DNA of 64,000 nucleotides from Candidatus Fermentibacter sp. (GTDB lineage Bacteria > Fermentibacterota > Fermentibacteria > Fermentibacterales > Fermentibacteraceae): the NCBI GenBank assembly GCA_030373045.1, contig JAUCPW010000009.1:26093-90092 (forward strand), written 5' to 3'. Positions within the stretch are counted from its first letter, which is position 1, and every line of letters begins with the position of its first letter. Made by a program: the position numbers and the translations under genes. The notes under the pieces were generated by a model, which saw only the letters and a program-made list of their open reading frames with translations, searched no databases and was not told the DNA's origin. Positions 17,141 through 25,036 of this stretch are shown piece after piece.

Positions 17141-17714
17141 TGAGGGAGGCGAGCTTCGTGAAGGCCCTCGCCCTGTGGCTCGCGGCGTTCTTCTGGCAGG
17201 CGGGGCATTCCGCATAGGTACAGCCCAGCGAAGGCACGAAGAACACCGGATCGTAGCCGAAGCCTCCGTCGCCTGCGGGTGTTTCGAGGATGATGCCCTC
17301 CACCTCGCCTGTCGCCGTCACCACGCCGCCGTCCGGGCGGGCGAACGCCGCCGCGGTCCTGAAGAAGGCCTGCCGCGACGCACCCTCCTCCCACTTGAGC
17401 ACGCGCAGGAGCTTGGCTACGTTGTCGGCATAGCCCGCGGAGGAGCCTGCGTACCTGGCCGAGTACACGCCGGGGGCGCCCCCGAGAGTCGACACGAACA
17501 GCCCCGTATCGTCGGCGACGCAGGGCATGGAGGTCGCACGGGCCGCGGCGAGCGCCTTGATCGCGGCGTTCTCCGCTATCGTGCCACCCGTCTCCTCGCA
17601 GTCCCAGCCGGGCATGACGAGGGTCACCGGCACGACCTCTCGAGCCGGACCCTCGAGGATGGCCCTCACTTCGGCCAGCTTGTCGGGGTTGCCCGAGGCC
17701 AGGACGAGTCTCAC
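17127..17714 (-). CDS. rdgB: XTP/dITP diphosphatase (RdgB/HAM1)
   Basis: House-cleaning pyrophosphatase that hydrolyses dITP, XTP and similar non-canonical nucleotides. The 195-residue protein starts RLVLASGNPDKLAEV (substrate and metal binding), has ADDTGLFV and GGAPGVYSARYAG (catalytic Asp) and the late GGFGYDPVF, all diagnostic of the family. GTG 17714 lies 7 bases after the rph stop. The pairing rph-rdgB is common in bacteria. Its 3' end falls in the second copy of a 70-bp repeat. Confidence 0.93.
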   Translation of the reverse strand: MRLVLASGNPDKLAEVRAILEGPAREVVPVTLVMPGWDCEETGGTIAENAAIKALAAARATSMPCVADDTGLFVSTLGGAPGVYSARYAGSSAGYADNVAKLLRVLKWEEGASRQAFFRTAAAFARPDGGVVTATGEVEGIILETPAGDGGFGYDPVFFVPSLGCTYAECPACQKNAASHRARAFTKLASLILSD

Positions 17715-17721
17715 GGCCTCG

Positions 17722-18456
17722 CTACTCCCCCGCCGCCAGCTTCTGGCACGGTATGACGTAGCCGAGGATGGAGGACATCGCTGACCGCGCCATCTCCTGG
17801 ACATCGTCGAAGGGTATCGGCCTGTGCTCGGCCGAGGCCTGGAGCTCGACGAGGAGCCCTGATGACATGCAGACCACGTTCATGTCCATCATCGCGCCCG
17901 AATCCTCTTCGTAGGTCAGGTCGGTGAGGACGCGGTCGCCCACGATCCCGATGCTCAGCGCTCCGACGAAACCGCGCCAGGGATCGGTCTCGACGTCGCC
18001 CCTTTCGAGGAGCCTCTGGATGGCGAGTCTCAGGGCCACGGCACCGCCCGTGATGGCGGCCACCCTGGTCCCGCCGTCGGCTACGAGCACGTCGCAGTCG
18101 ATCGTGATCGTCCTGTCGGGCAGCTTCGAGAGATCGAGGGTCTGCCTGAGGCTCCGGCCGATGATCCGCTGGATCTCCTGGCTCCTGCCCTTGGTGGCAC
18201 CGCCCCTGTCGCGCCTGACGCGCCTGTTCCCGCTGCCCGGGAGCATGTCGTACTCGGCCGTCACCCAGCCGCCGCTCTTCGGGGCGATGAACGGCGGCAC
18301 CCTGTTCTCGATGCTGGCCGAGCAGAGGACCCGTGTCTCTCCCCAGGAGATCAGCACGCTCCCCTCGGGGGATGGCTGGAAGCCCGTCTCGAACGATATC
18401 TCCCTGACGTCCGAATCTCCCCTGCCGTCGCTCCTGGTCCTGGCGCCTTCAGGCAT
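17722..18456 (-). CDS. rph: Ribonuclease PH
   Basis: Phosphorolytic 3'-5' exoribonuclease that trims tRNA precursors. The 244-residue protein begins PEGARTRSDGRGDSDVREIS and contains RDRGGATKGRSQEIQRIIGRSLR, the tRNA-contacting segment, and CDVLVADGGTR with the catalytic acidic residues. ATG 18456 has GGAGG 6 nt upstream and overlaps the end of murI by 8 bases. It belongs to the amidase-gerM-murI-rph-rdgB unit. Confidence 0.95.
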   Translation of the reverse strand: MPEGARTRSDGRGDSDVREISFETGFQPSPEGSVLISWGETRVLCSASIENRVPPFIAPKSGGWVTAEYDMLPGSGNRRVRRDRGGATKGRSQEIQRIIGRSLRQTLDLSKLPDRTITIDCDVLVADGGTRVAAITGGAVALRLAIQRLLERGDVETDPWRGFVGALSIGIVGDRVLTDLTYEEDSGAMMDMNVVCMSSGLLVELQASAEHRPIPFDDVQEMARSAMSSILGYVIPCQKLAAGE

Positions 18457-19264
18457 CACCGACCTCCACCTGGGTTACTAGCGGTATGGAGCGGCCCAGG
18501 AACCTCTGGGCGATCTCCTGGAACTTGAGCGGGATGTCACTTACATAGAAGGAATGGGAAGGAAGACCCGGAACGCCGGGCCCGCTCAGGAGCCCCGCCT
18601 CCCCCAGCGTCCGGCCTACGACCGATGCCGTCGATTCGGCCGAATCCACCAGGGCGACCTCCGGTCCGAGCACGTGGCCCAGGACCGCCTTGAGGAGCGG
18701 GTAATGGGTGCAGCCCAGCACGAGCGTGTCGATCTTCTCGCGCAGAAGGGGGGCCATGTATTCCTCGACCACGAGAGTGGTGATCCTGTGGTCGAGCCAG
18801 CCCTCCTCCACGAGGGGGACGAGGAGGGGACAGGGCTGGGCCACTACGGTCCGGATTCCCCCCGCCTCCCTGAGGGCCTTCTGATACGCTCCGCTGGAGA
18901 TCGTGCCGTTGGTCCCGATCACGCCGACGATGCCGCTCCTGGTCGCCCGGGCGGCGGCCGAGGCCCCGGGTTCGATCACGCCGATGACGGGTACGCTGCT
19001 CCCGCCGCGCAGGGCCGGCATGCTGACGGACGAGGCGGTGTTGCAGGCGGCGACCAGCAGCTTGACGCCCTTGCGGAGGAGGAATGCGGAATCCTCCAGG
19101 GAGAAGCGTATGACTGTCTCGGGCGACTTGGATCCGTACGGGACCCGGGCGGTGTCTCCGAAATAGATGACGGACTCGTCCGGGAGCTGCCTCGTTATCT
19201 CCCGGACGACCGTGAGGCCCCCTATGCCCGAATCGAAGACGCCTATCGGAGCGGTGCGGTCCAA
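18449..19264 (-). CDS. murI: Glutamate racemase
   Basis: Converts L- to D-glutamate for peptidoglycan. The 271-residue protein shows FDSGIGGLTV, FGDTARVPYGSK, the first catalytic Cys in VAACNTASS and the second in LVLGCTHYPLL, in the expected order and at the expected length. No ATG or GTG is near the N-terminus; TTG 19264 (MDRTAPIGVFDSG) is the best start though its ribosome site is weak, perhaps because translation is coupled to the gene ending at 19270, 5 bases upstream. Confidence 0.93.
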   Translation of the reverse strand: MDRTAPIGVFDSGIGGLTVVREITRQLPDESVIYFGDTARVPYGSKSPETVIRFSLEDSAFLLRKGVKLLVAACNTASSVSMPALRGGSSVPVIGVIEPGASAAARATRSGIVGVIGTNGTISSGAYQKALREAGGIRTVVAQPCPLLVPLVEEGWLDHRITTLVVEEYMAPLLREKIDTLVLGCTHYPLLKAVLGHVLGPEVALVDSAESTASVVGRTLGEAGLLSGPGVPGLPSHSFYVSDIPLKFQEIAQRFLGRSIPLVTQVEVGDA

Positions 19265-19269
19265 GACCG

Positions 19270-19878
19270 TCAGATGGCGTCGGGGACGCCGCGCAGCGGG
19301 AGCCCGTCGGGGAATCCGTCCATGGTGGCTCCGGAGACCAGCGGGATGAGCCTGGTGTAGTTCACGAACCTGCCCTCCACCGTCCGGGCGAGGCCCGCGG
19401 GGTCGTAGGTCCCCGGGAGGTCGGCATAGAGAGTGTCGCTCCGCGGGAACACGAACACCCTTTCGAGCTGGGTGTCCTCGAAGCCGGCACAGGCAGCCCA
19501 GGCCTCGACCAGCAGCATCGTCTCCAGGGGGATGTCCGAAGTGGCAGGGGCTTCGGGGAGCTGGACCACGACGGCGTCGGATCCCGCCGAGACGAAGAGC
19601 GAGCACGGGGTCGCGGGCCAGGATGTCTGCGGGAGTTCGGCCACCTGCTCTTCGCGGCTCACGGCAGTGCTGTCCGGGAGAGGGACGACGAGGGAATCGG
19701 GAACGGGGATGTCGCCGGCGAGAGCCTCCTCATCGGCCTGGGCATCGGAGAGTCCGAGCCGGCTGTTCATGATCCTGAGCCCTGCAAAGAGCAGGAGGGA
19801 CAGGGCCGCGATCACTGCGAGTTCGATCAGGATGCCCCTCAGTAGCGGATCCCTGGTTCTGCCGGGCATTTCGTTCAT
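19270..19878 (-). CDS. GerM-like (GerMN domain) membrane-anchored protein
   Basis: A 202-residue protein with a short cytoplasmic N-terminus, a TM segment LIELAVIAALSLLLFAGL near 18-36, a Pro/Asp linker and a C-terminal domain with QLERVFVFPRSDTLYADLPG, which resembles the GerMN fold seen in spore germination protein GerM and lytic-enzyme partners. The assignment rests partly on synteny: Bacillus has racE(murI), gerM, rph and the rdgB homologue in one operon, and here the order is amidase, this gene, murI, rph, rdgB. ATG 19878 overlaps the amidase stop by ATGA. Confidence 0.6.
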   Translation of the reverse strand: MNEMPGRTRDPLLRGILIELAVIAALSLLLFAGLRIMNSRLGLSDAQADEEALAGDIPVPDSLVVPLPDSTAVSREEQVAELPQTSWPATPCSLFVSAGSDAVVVQLPEAPATSDIPLETMLLVEAWAACAGFEDTQLERVFVFPRSDTLYADLPGTYDPAGLARTVEGRFVNYTRLIPLVSGATMDGFPDGLPLRGVPDAI

Positions 19879-21011
19879 CTCCCCCGTGTGTTTGCGAATG
19901 CTTCGATTCCCGCAACAATAGCCCGCGCGGTCCGGAACCGGAAGTCCAGATCCCGGAGGAGGCCCTCCTCGCCCGGATTCGAGATGAAGGCCACCTCGAG
20001 GAGCACCGATGGCATCCACGCCCCCCTGAGGACGTAGAAGCCGGCCTGTTTAACCCCTCTGTCCGATCCGGAGGGCCACTCCCCCGACATGCTCCTCTGC
20101 AGGCTCTCGGCCAGGCTGCTGCTCTGGCTGAGATACAGGTTCTGCGCGATGTCGGCCAGCAGGAACGACAGGGCTCCGCCATCGGACTCCGGCTCAGGGT
20201 CGCCGTACAGTTCGGCCACTCCGTTCTCCATGGCGGCTACCGCCCTCGCGTCATCGGTCCTGGCGAGGCTGAGGAAGTAGGTCTCGAAGCCTCCCGCCCC
20301 GCGGTTGGTGCTCGCATTGCAGTGGATGCTCACGAACAGGTCCGCCCTCGCGCGGTTGGCGAACCGGGTCCTCTCTCCCAGGGAAACGTAGGTATCGGTA
20401 TCCCGCGTCATGAGGACTTCAACTCCCGGCATGCCCAGGGCGAGCAGATCCCTGACGAGAAGGGCGATTTCGAGATTCCTGTCCTTCTCTGCGTCGCCGC
20501 TGGGTCCCACCGCCCCGGGGTCCCTGCCGCCATGCCCCGGATCGAGGACGATGCAGTCGAAGTCCGAGAGCCATGGAGCCGGGAGCCCCGAGGAGAGTGC
20601 GGCCAGGGCGAGCGAGTCGGACGATGCTGCGGGGCCGGCCGGCTCGTCGGGAGGCCCCGCCCATGACAACGCAGGAAGGTCGAATCCCACCGCCGATCTG
20701 AAGAAGACCACCAGGGTCAGGCTGTCGGCGCTCAGGGCCCAGTCGACGGACTGTACGAGCGGGCTCCCTGCGGCCCTCAGGGTGGTGCCGTCACTGGACA
20801 CGGACAGGCTCTCGATCCAGAACGATCCCCGGGGCGGAGCGGGGGGCAGTGTGAACCCGGTGCGCACCAGCACCGTGAAGCCCTCTGCAATGAGGGACGG
20901 CGACATGGCGGAGTCGCTGACGATCTCGAGAAGCGCACCGTCCGGCCTGGGTACGACTCTGACGCCGGGCGCCTGGACAAGCGCCAGGATCGCCAGGAGG
21001 AGGTCAGTCAC
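19875..21011 (-). CDS. N-acetylmuramoyl-L-alanine amidase (Amidase_3)
   Basis: Periplasmic zinc amidase that cleaves the stem peptide from peptidoglycan. The 378-residue protein has an N-terminal signal (TDLLLAILALVQA), a beta-rich AMIN-like region at about 20-130, and a C-terminal Amidase_3 domain from IVLDPGHGGRDPGAVG (zinc His) through SIHCNAS (second His) to LLEVAFISNP (catalytic Glu). GTG at 21011 overlaps the smpB stop by 8 bases. It is likely to act in septum splitting or cell-wall turnover. Confidence 0.92.
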   Translation of the reverse strand: MTDLLLAILALVQAPGVRVVPRPDGALLEIVSDSAMSPSLIAEGFTVLVRTGFTLPPAPPRGSFWIESLSVSSDGTTLRAAGSPLVQSVDWALSADSLTLVVFFRSAVGFDLPALSWAGPPDEPAGPAASSDSLALAALSSGLPAPWLSDFDCIVLDPGHGGRDPGAVGPSGDAEKDRNLEIALLVRDLLALGMPGVEVLMTRDTDTYVSLGERTRFANRARADLFVSIHCNASTNRGAGGFETYFLSLARTDDARAVAAMENGVAELYGDPEPESDGGALSFLLADIAQNLYLSQSSSLAESLQRSMSGEWPSGSDRGVKQAGFYVLRGAWMPSVLLEVAFISNPGEEGLLRDLDFRFRTARAIVAGIEAFANTRGR

Positions 21012-21456
21012 GCCTGACCTTCATGGCGGCCTCGATCCTCCGGCGGTCGTCGCGCCTGGCTATCTCCTCCCGCCTGTCGTGCTCCCTGCGGCCCCTGCAG
21101 ACACCCAGGAGCATCTTCACGATACCGTTGCTGTAGTGGAGATCGAGCGGAACGAGGGTCAGACCCTTCTCCTCTATCCTGCGCCTCAGCCTGTCGAGCT
21201 CCCTCCTGTGCGCGAGGAGCTTCCGCCTCCGGTTCGGGGGATGGTTCTCCCGGGCCTGGTCGTATTCGGGCACGTGCATGCCCGTGACCCATAGCTGGCC
21301 CCTGTCGTCGAAGGAGGCATAGGAGCCGGCCAGGCCGGAACCGCCCTCCCTGACGGACCTTGCCTCCGTCCCCCTGAGAACGAGGCCGACCTCGACCGTG
21401 TCGAGGATCTCGTAATCGTAGAACGCTCTCCTGTTGCGGGTGATCGAATCCTTCAG
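21004..21456 (-). CDS. smpB: SsrA-binding protein SmpB, apparent CTG start
   Basis: Binds tmRNA and brings it to stalled ribosomes. The 150-residue protein has NRRAFYDYEILDTVEVGLVL and GTEARSVREG at the N-terminus, and NHPPNRRRKLLAHRRELDRL, the tmRNA-binding core, followed by the basic tail. Reading upstream from these conserved residues, an in-frame TGA occurs 15 bases before the first possible codon and no ATG, GTG or TTG lies in between. CTG at 21456 is preceded by GGAGG with a 5-nt gap and gives a normal SmpB N-terminus, KDSITRNRRAF. The nearest downstream ATG, at 21279, would remove about 59 essential residues. Confidence 0.9.
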   Translation of the reverse strand: MKDSITRNRRAFYDYEILDTVEVGLVLRGTEARSVREGGSGLAGSYASFDDRGQLWVTGMHVPEYDQARENHPPNRRRKLLAHRRELDRLRRRIEEKGLTLVPLDLHYSNGIVKMLLGVCRGRREHDRREEIARRDDRRRIEAAMKVRRD

Positions 21457-21471
21457 GGGATCCTCCGGTCA

Positions 21472-21500
21472 TTGACGCCCGGCCCCGGCCGGGCTAGAAT
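21472..21500 (+). promoter_or_regulatory. Promoter of tRNA-Leu
   Basis: TTGACG (21472-21477) and TAGAAT (21495-21500) are separated by 17 bases and end 12 bases before the mature tRNA. This is close to the sigma70 consensus and divergent from smpB. Confidence 0.8.
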
Positions 21501-21512
21501 CTCGCGCCCGGT

Positions 21513-21598
21513 GCCGAAGTGGCGAAATGGCAGACGCGCTAGGTTCAGGACCTAGTAAGGGAAACCTTGTGGGGGTTCAAGTCCCCCCTTCGGCACCA
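21513..21598 (+). tRNA. tRNA-Leu (anticodon CAG)
   Basis: An 86-nt class II tRNA with the long variable arm. The acceptor stem GCCGAAG pairs with CTTCGGC, then A and an encoded CCA. The anticodon stem CTAGG/CCTAG encloses the loop TTCAGGA, anticodon CAG, which reads CUG codons, one of the commonest codons in these genes. The last 22 bases overlap the 3' end of the convergent decarboxylase gene. Confidence 0.97.
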
Positions 21599-22821
21599 GA
21601 CTTCCTCCTCAGACGCGAGACGCCCTTCATCACCTGTACGGTCAGCCCGATCATCACCAGCCCGAGCAGGACCTTGCCCATTCCTCCCGCCAGTATCGAC
21701 AGACCCTCCGAGACACCGGTGGTGTCGCCGGTACGGATGCAGAGATCCAGCAGGACCCCGCCTGCCAGGACCGATCCGATCTGTCCGGAGACATTGGCGC
21801 TGACGGCGTGCATGAGCAGGAAGTTGCCCTTGTCCTCCTCCCGTCCGAGCTGCTGGACCAGCCTTGCGGACATGGGGAAGGACGAGAGGCCGGCGGCCCC
21901 GATCAGGGGGTTCACCCTGACGCCGAGGGCATGGAGGATCTTGCCCATGCCCACGCCGAACGCGGTCGAGACGATGAAGGCCAGGAGCCCGAGCCCGAAG
22001 ATCAGGAGGGTCTCCGTCTGAAGGAAGATGTCCGCCCGCATGGTGGAGCCCACTGCGATCCCGAGGAACAGGGTCACTAGGCTGGCGAGCGTGTTGCGGG
22101 CCGAAGCCGCGAGGCTCTCCGTGGCGCCGGAGGTGGCGAGGATGTTGCCGAACATCAGTGTGCCTATCAGGGGGATGCTCAGGGGGCTGAGCATGGCGCT
22201 GATGAGGATGATGGTGTATGGGAAGATCTTGAGAAGGACCGGCGGCACTCCGGTCTCCGATGTCGGCATCCTCACCGCCCGCTCCCTGCGGGTGGTCATC
22301 AGCCTCATGATCGGGGGCTGGATGAGAGGCACCAGGGCCATGTAGGAGTAGGCCGCCAGGGTGACCGACCCGACTATGCGCGGGGCCAGCCTCGACGCCA
22401 CCACGATGGAGGTCGGGCCGTCCGCGGTGCCGATGACGCCTATGGACGCGGCCTCGAAGAGCGGGAACCCCGCAATGAGAGCGGCGAGGAGGGCACCGAA
22501 GATCCCCACCTGGCCGGCCGCGCCGAAGACCACGAGCCAGGGCCTCTCGAGAAGGGGCTTGAAGTCGAGCATGGCCCCTATCGCGACGAATATCAGGAGG
22601 GGGAACAGCTCGTTGGAGATGCCGTACTGGTAGAGGAGCCCCAGGAAGGAATGGGCCTCCCTCATGGGCGAGAGGGGGAGGTTCACGAGGACCATCCCGA
22701 GCCCGATCGGGAGCAGCAGGAGAGGCTCGTATCCCTTCCTGACGGCGAAACCTATCAGAGCCAGGCCGAAGGCTATCATCGCGGCCTCGCCCGGACTCGG
22801 GAGATAGAGACCCCAGTTCAT
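21577..22821 (-). CDS. Sodium ion-translocating decarboxylase beta subunit (OadB/GcdB/MmdB family)
   Basis: A 414-residue membrane protein with about ten hydrophobic segments that couples decarboxylation of a carboxybiotin to sodium export in oxaloacetate, methylmalonyl-CoA or glutaconyl-CoA decarboxylases. Family signatures are FVAIGAMLDFKPLL, GVIGTADGPTSIVVAS (the sodium-binding Asp), NPLIGAAGLSSFPMSARLVQ and HAVSANVSGQIGS. ATG 22821 overlaps the stop of the upstream epimerase by ATGA. The carboxyltransferase and biotin subunits are not in the window, so the substrate cannot be told. The stop codon lies inside the convergent tRNA-Leu gene. Confidence 0.92.
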   Translation of the reverse strand: MNWGLYLPSPGEAAMIAFGLALIGFAVRKGYEPLLLLPIGLGMVLVNLPLSPMREAHSFLGLLYQYGISNELFPLLIFVAIGAMLDFKPLLERPWLVVFGAAGQVGIFGALLAALIAGFPLFEAASIGVIGTADGPTSIVVASRLAPRIVGSVTLAAYSYMALVPLIQPPIMRLMTTRRERAVRMPTSETGVPPVLLKIFPYTIILISAMLSPLSIPLIGTLMFGNILATSGATESLAASARNTLASLVTLFLGIAVGSTMRADIFLQTETLLIFGLGLLAFIVSTAFGVGMGKILHALGVRVNPLIGAAGLSSFPMSARLVQQLGREEDKGNFLLMHAVSANVSGQIGSVLAGGVLLDLCIRTGDTTGVSEGLSILAGGMGKVLLGLVMIGLTVQVMKGVSRLRRKSGAEGGT

Positions 22822-23366
22822 ATGCCTGTTTTCCTCCTGAAGGCCAGCGGGCCCGCAGACGAGAGAGGCGGGTTCGAGGAATCGCGTCCGCTGAGCACGG
22901 GATCGACGACACCCCAGTCGATACCGTTCTCCGGGTCGTTCCATGCCGTGCCGTACTCGTCGCTGCCGTCGTAGAGGGCGTTGACCACATAGACCATCGA
23001 GCAGTCGGTCAGCGCGAGGTATCCGTGCGCGACCCCCGGGGGTATCAGCACCGACGAGCCCGAACCGGCGGAGAGCGGCAGGCTCGTCGAAACTCCGAGA
23101 GTGGGAGATCCGGGTCTCAGGTCGATGAAGCCGGCAAGCATCTCGCCATCGACGGGAATCCAGAGGTCGTGCTGCCTGAGATGATAGTGGAGGCCCCGCA
23201 GGACCCCCGATCTCGATCTCGTGCAGTTCACCTGCAGGTCGCCGCCGAAGACCCCCCCGAACCAGGAGGAGCGGAAGACCTCGCTGAAGCTCCCCCGGTC
23301 GTCGGGGAAGAAGGGTGCGTCCACCGTGAGGAGGCCGTCTATCCCGGCCCCGGCTCTGCTGTCCAA
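22818..23366 (-). CDS. dTDP-4-dehydrorhamnose 3,5-epimerase-like protein (RmlC family)
   Basis: A 182-residue cupin epimerase of nucleotide-sugar metabolism. The core GVLRGLHYHLRQHDLWIPVDGE carries the catalytic base His, and IPPGVAHGYLALTD and GIDWGVVDP are the usual family segments. TTG 23366 has GGAGG 4 nt upstream. No other deoxysugar genes stand beside it; its only neighbour is the decarboxylase subunit, with which it overlaps. It may use a sugar other than rhamnose. Confidence 0.87.
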   Translation of the reverse strand: MDSRAGAGIDGLLTVDAPFFPDDRGSFSEVFRSSWFGGVFGGDLQVNCTRSRSGVLRGLHYHLRQHDLWIPVDGEMLAGFIDLRPGSPTLGVSTSLPLSAGSGSSVLIPPGVAHGYLALTDCSMVYVVNALYDGSDEYGTAWNDPENGIDWGVVDPVLSGRDSSNPPLSSAGPLAFRRKTGI

Positions 23367-23392
23367 GGAGCCTCCATCCCTCGCGGGGCTTC

Positions 23393-23421
23393 ATGACAAG
23401 CGGCCCCGCCGGCTTTAGATT
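23393..23421 (+). promoter_or_regulatory. Promoter candidate for nth
   Basis: ATGACA (23393-23398) and TAGATT (23416-23421) are separated by 17 bases, in the divergent gap before nth. They match the sigma70 consensus at five and four of six positions. Confidence 0.5.
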
Positions 23422-23473
23422 GCCCGACAAGCATACACAACACGCGCACGTCCCTGCAAACGCGGAGGCCGCG

Positions 23474-24109
23474 GTGAGAGCAAGCGAGAGAGCCGTCGAG
23501 ATCGTGCGGATCCTGTCGGAGGAGTACCCCGACGCCCGCTGCATGCTCGAATACGGGAAGGTGCCCTACCGGCTACTGCTGTCCACGATAATGTCCGCAC
23601 AGACCACCGACGAGGCGGTCAACAGGGTCTCTCCCGCCCTCTGGGAGTCCTATCCCGACCTCGGGAGCCTGGCCGGGGCGCCGAGGCCCGAGGTGGAACG
23701 GATCATCCACCCGCTGGGCTTCTTCCGGGCCAAGTCCGCCTCCATCCAGGGGGCCGCGGCATGGCTCCTAGAGAACACGGGCGGCCGCGTCCCCGAGTCG
23801 TTCGACGACCTGCTCAGGATCCCCGGCGTCGGAAGGAAGACGGCCAACGTGGTGAGGGCCGAGCTCTACGGGCTGCCCGCCCTGATAGTGGACACGCACG
23901 TGAAGAGGCTCTCCTTCAGGCTGGGTCTCACTGCCTCGGATGATCCCGTCAGGATCGAGACGGACCTCGAGAAGCTGGTCCCGCCCCGTTCGAGGACTCT
24001 CTTCAGCCATTCCGTAGGCTTCCACGGCAGGAGGGTCTGCACGGCCCGGAAGCCATCCTGCGCCGCATGCGTGCTCGCATCGCTCTGCCCCAGGAAGGGT
24101 CTCGCATAG
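23474..24109 (+). CDS. nth: Endonuclease III
   Basis: DNA glycosylase/AP lyase that removes oxidised pyrimidines. The 211-residue protein contains the helix-hairpin-helix LLRIPGVGRKTANVV (catalytic Lys in GRKTAN, Asp in IVDTHVKRLS) and the C-terminal 4Fe-4S loop CTARKPSCAACVLASLC with spacing 6-2-5. GTG 23474 is chosen because GGAGG lies 5 nt upstream; the frame opens further upstream but without a ribosome site. A strong hairpin follows the stop. Confidence 0.93.
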   Translation: MRASERAVEIVRILSEEYPDARCMLEYGKVPYRLLLSTIMSAQTTDEAVNRVSPALWESYPDLGSLAGAPRPEVERIIHPLGFFRAKSASIQGAAAWLLENTGGRVPESFDDLLRIPGVGRKTANVVRAELYGLPALIVDTHVKRLSFRLGLTASDDPVRIETDLEKLVPPRSRTLFSHSVGFHGRRVCTARKPSCAACVLASLCPRKGLA

Positions 24110-24115
24110 AAAGAA

Positions 24116-24139
24116 GCCGGCCGCCCGGAGGCGGCCGGC
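24116..24139. terminator. Bidirectional hairpin terminator
   Basis: A perfect 10-bp stem, gccggccgcc with ggcggccggc, around the loop cgga, followed by cgtttc. It lies between the convergent nth and the secreted-protein gene, 6 bases after the nth stop. Confidence 0.75.
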
Positions 24140-24160
24140 CGTTTCAGAAGACGGGAATCG

Positions 24161-24799
24161 TCAGTCTATGTCGCCCAGGTCGACGGACCAGTAGAACCCG
24201 GCGGCGTCGATCCAGACCTCCCACAGAGTGTAGGTGTCGCCGTCCTCGTCCTGGCAGTAGATGTCGTAGTAGTCGCCGGCAGGGACGTAGAAGGTGTAGG
24301 AGTCGCCGGGGACGATGGTGCTGCTGCCGAGGCGGTCGGAACCCCAGTCGGAGGTGGAGGAGGGGTTGCAGTAGACGTAGAAGATCGTCCAGCTGCCGAG
24401 GTCGTTGTAGATGGTCACGGGAGCGCTGCCGCCGCCGGTGGTGACGCCGGTCTTGTCGTCGATGGCGGTGGTCGAGGAGGAGTAGTAGTACTCGCCGAGG
24501 TCGTCGAGGGTGACGTACCAGGACCAGGTGCCGGAGACGGGCACGTCGTAGAGGATGTACTCATCGCCGTCCTCGTCGACGAGCTTGATGTCCCAGGTGC
24601 CGTTCGTGACCGGGAACTCCCACGTCTCGCCGACGCTCATGACTTCGCTGCCGAGCCAGTCGGAGCCCCATTCGTCCGAAGTGGACGGCGAGATGTAGGC
24701 ATAATAGATGTCCCAGCTGCCGGTATCGTTCGTGATCTCGATGGTGCCGGCAGAGGCCGCCATGCCGAGCACGGCCAGGGTAAACAAGGCTTGCTTCAT
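24161..24799 (-). CDS. Secreted protein of two tandem beta-rich repeats
   Basis: A 212-residue exported protein with signal peptide MKQALFTLAVLGMAASA. The mature part is two copies of an approximately 85-residue domain: one from about 18 (IEITNDTGSWDIYYAYISPS) and one from about 126 (VTIYNDLGSWTIFYVYCNPS). Each contains the shared SDEWGSD or SDWGSD followed by LGS, a central DEDGDEY or DEDGDTY acidic loop, and a W-rich end. The composition is rich in Asp, Gly, Ser, Tyr and Trp with very few Lys or Arg, unlike its neighbours, as in extracellular calcium-binding or surface proteins. A Ser/Thr/Gly-rich linker joins the repeats. A near-consensus promoter and a GGAGGAGG site suggest high expression. 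Function unknown. Confidence 0.8.
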   Translation of the reverse strand: MKQALFTLAVLGMAASAGTIEITNDTGSWDIYYAYISPSTSDEWGSDWLGSEVMSVGETWEFPVTNGTWDIKLVDEDGDEYILYDVPVSGTWSWYVTLDDLGEYYYSSSTTAIDDKTGVTTGGGSAPVTIYNDLGSWTIFYVYCNPSSTSDWGSDRLGSSTIVPGDSYTFYVPAGDYYDIYCQDEDGDTYTLWEVWIDAAGFYWSVDLGDID

Positions 24800-24835
24800 A
24801 TCCCTCCTCCAGGGAAGTGAGTGACACCCGCGGAA

Positions 24836-24863
24836 ATTCTAGCACTTGCCGCGGCGGTGTCAA
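24836..24863 (-). promoter_or_regulatory. Strong promoter of the repeat-built secreted protein
   Basis: On the minus strand TTGACA (24863-24858, perfect) and TAGAAT (24841-24836) are separated by 16 bases. Transcription would start about 30 bases before the ATG at 24799. Confidence 0.8.
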
Positions 24864-25036
24864 TGTCGACACGCAGCGGAGGCTCTTCCGCCCCGCCTCG
24901 GATGATACAGCCGGGGCGACGATCCATTCCACGGCCGTATATTACCGGGCATCGCACGGGCATCCCGGCCCTGCGGGAACGGGAACCGCCGGCAGCCCTC
25001 CCGGGCGAGCCCGTCGGGCCGGAAGGAGCTGGCTCC

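Noticed and set aside
21577..23544. One long 655-codon frame spanning the epimerase and decarboxylase genes
   Set aside because: Only the part from 22821 has decarboxylase motifs; the upstream part is an out-of-frame reading of the epimerase and nth promoter region.
24938..24943. TATATT as a -10 box for the radical SAM operon
   Set aside because: No acceptable -35 element at 16-18 bases upstream.
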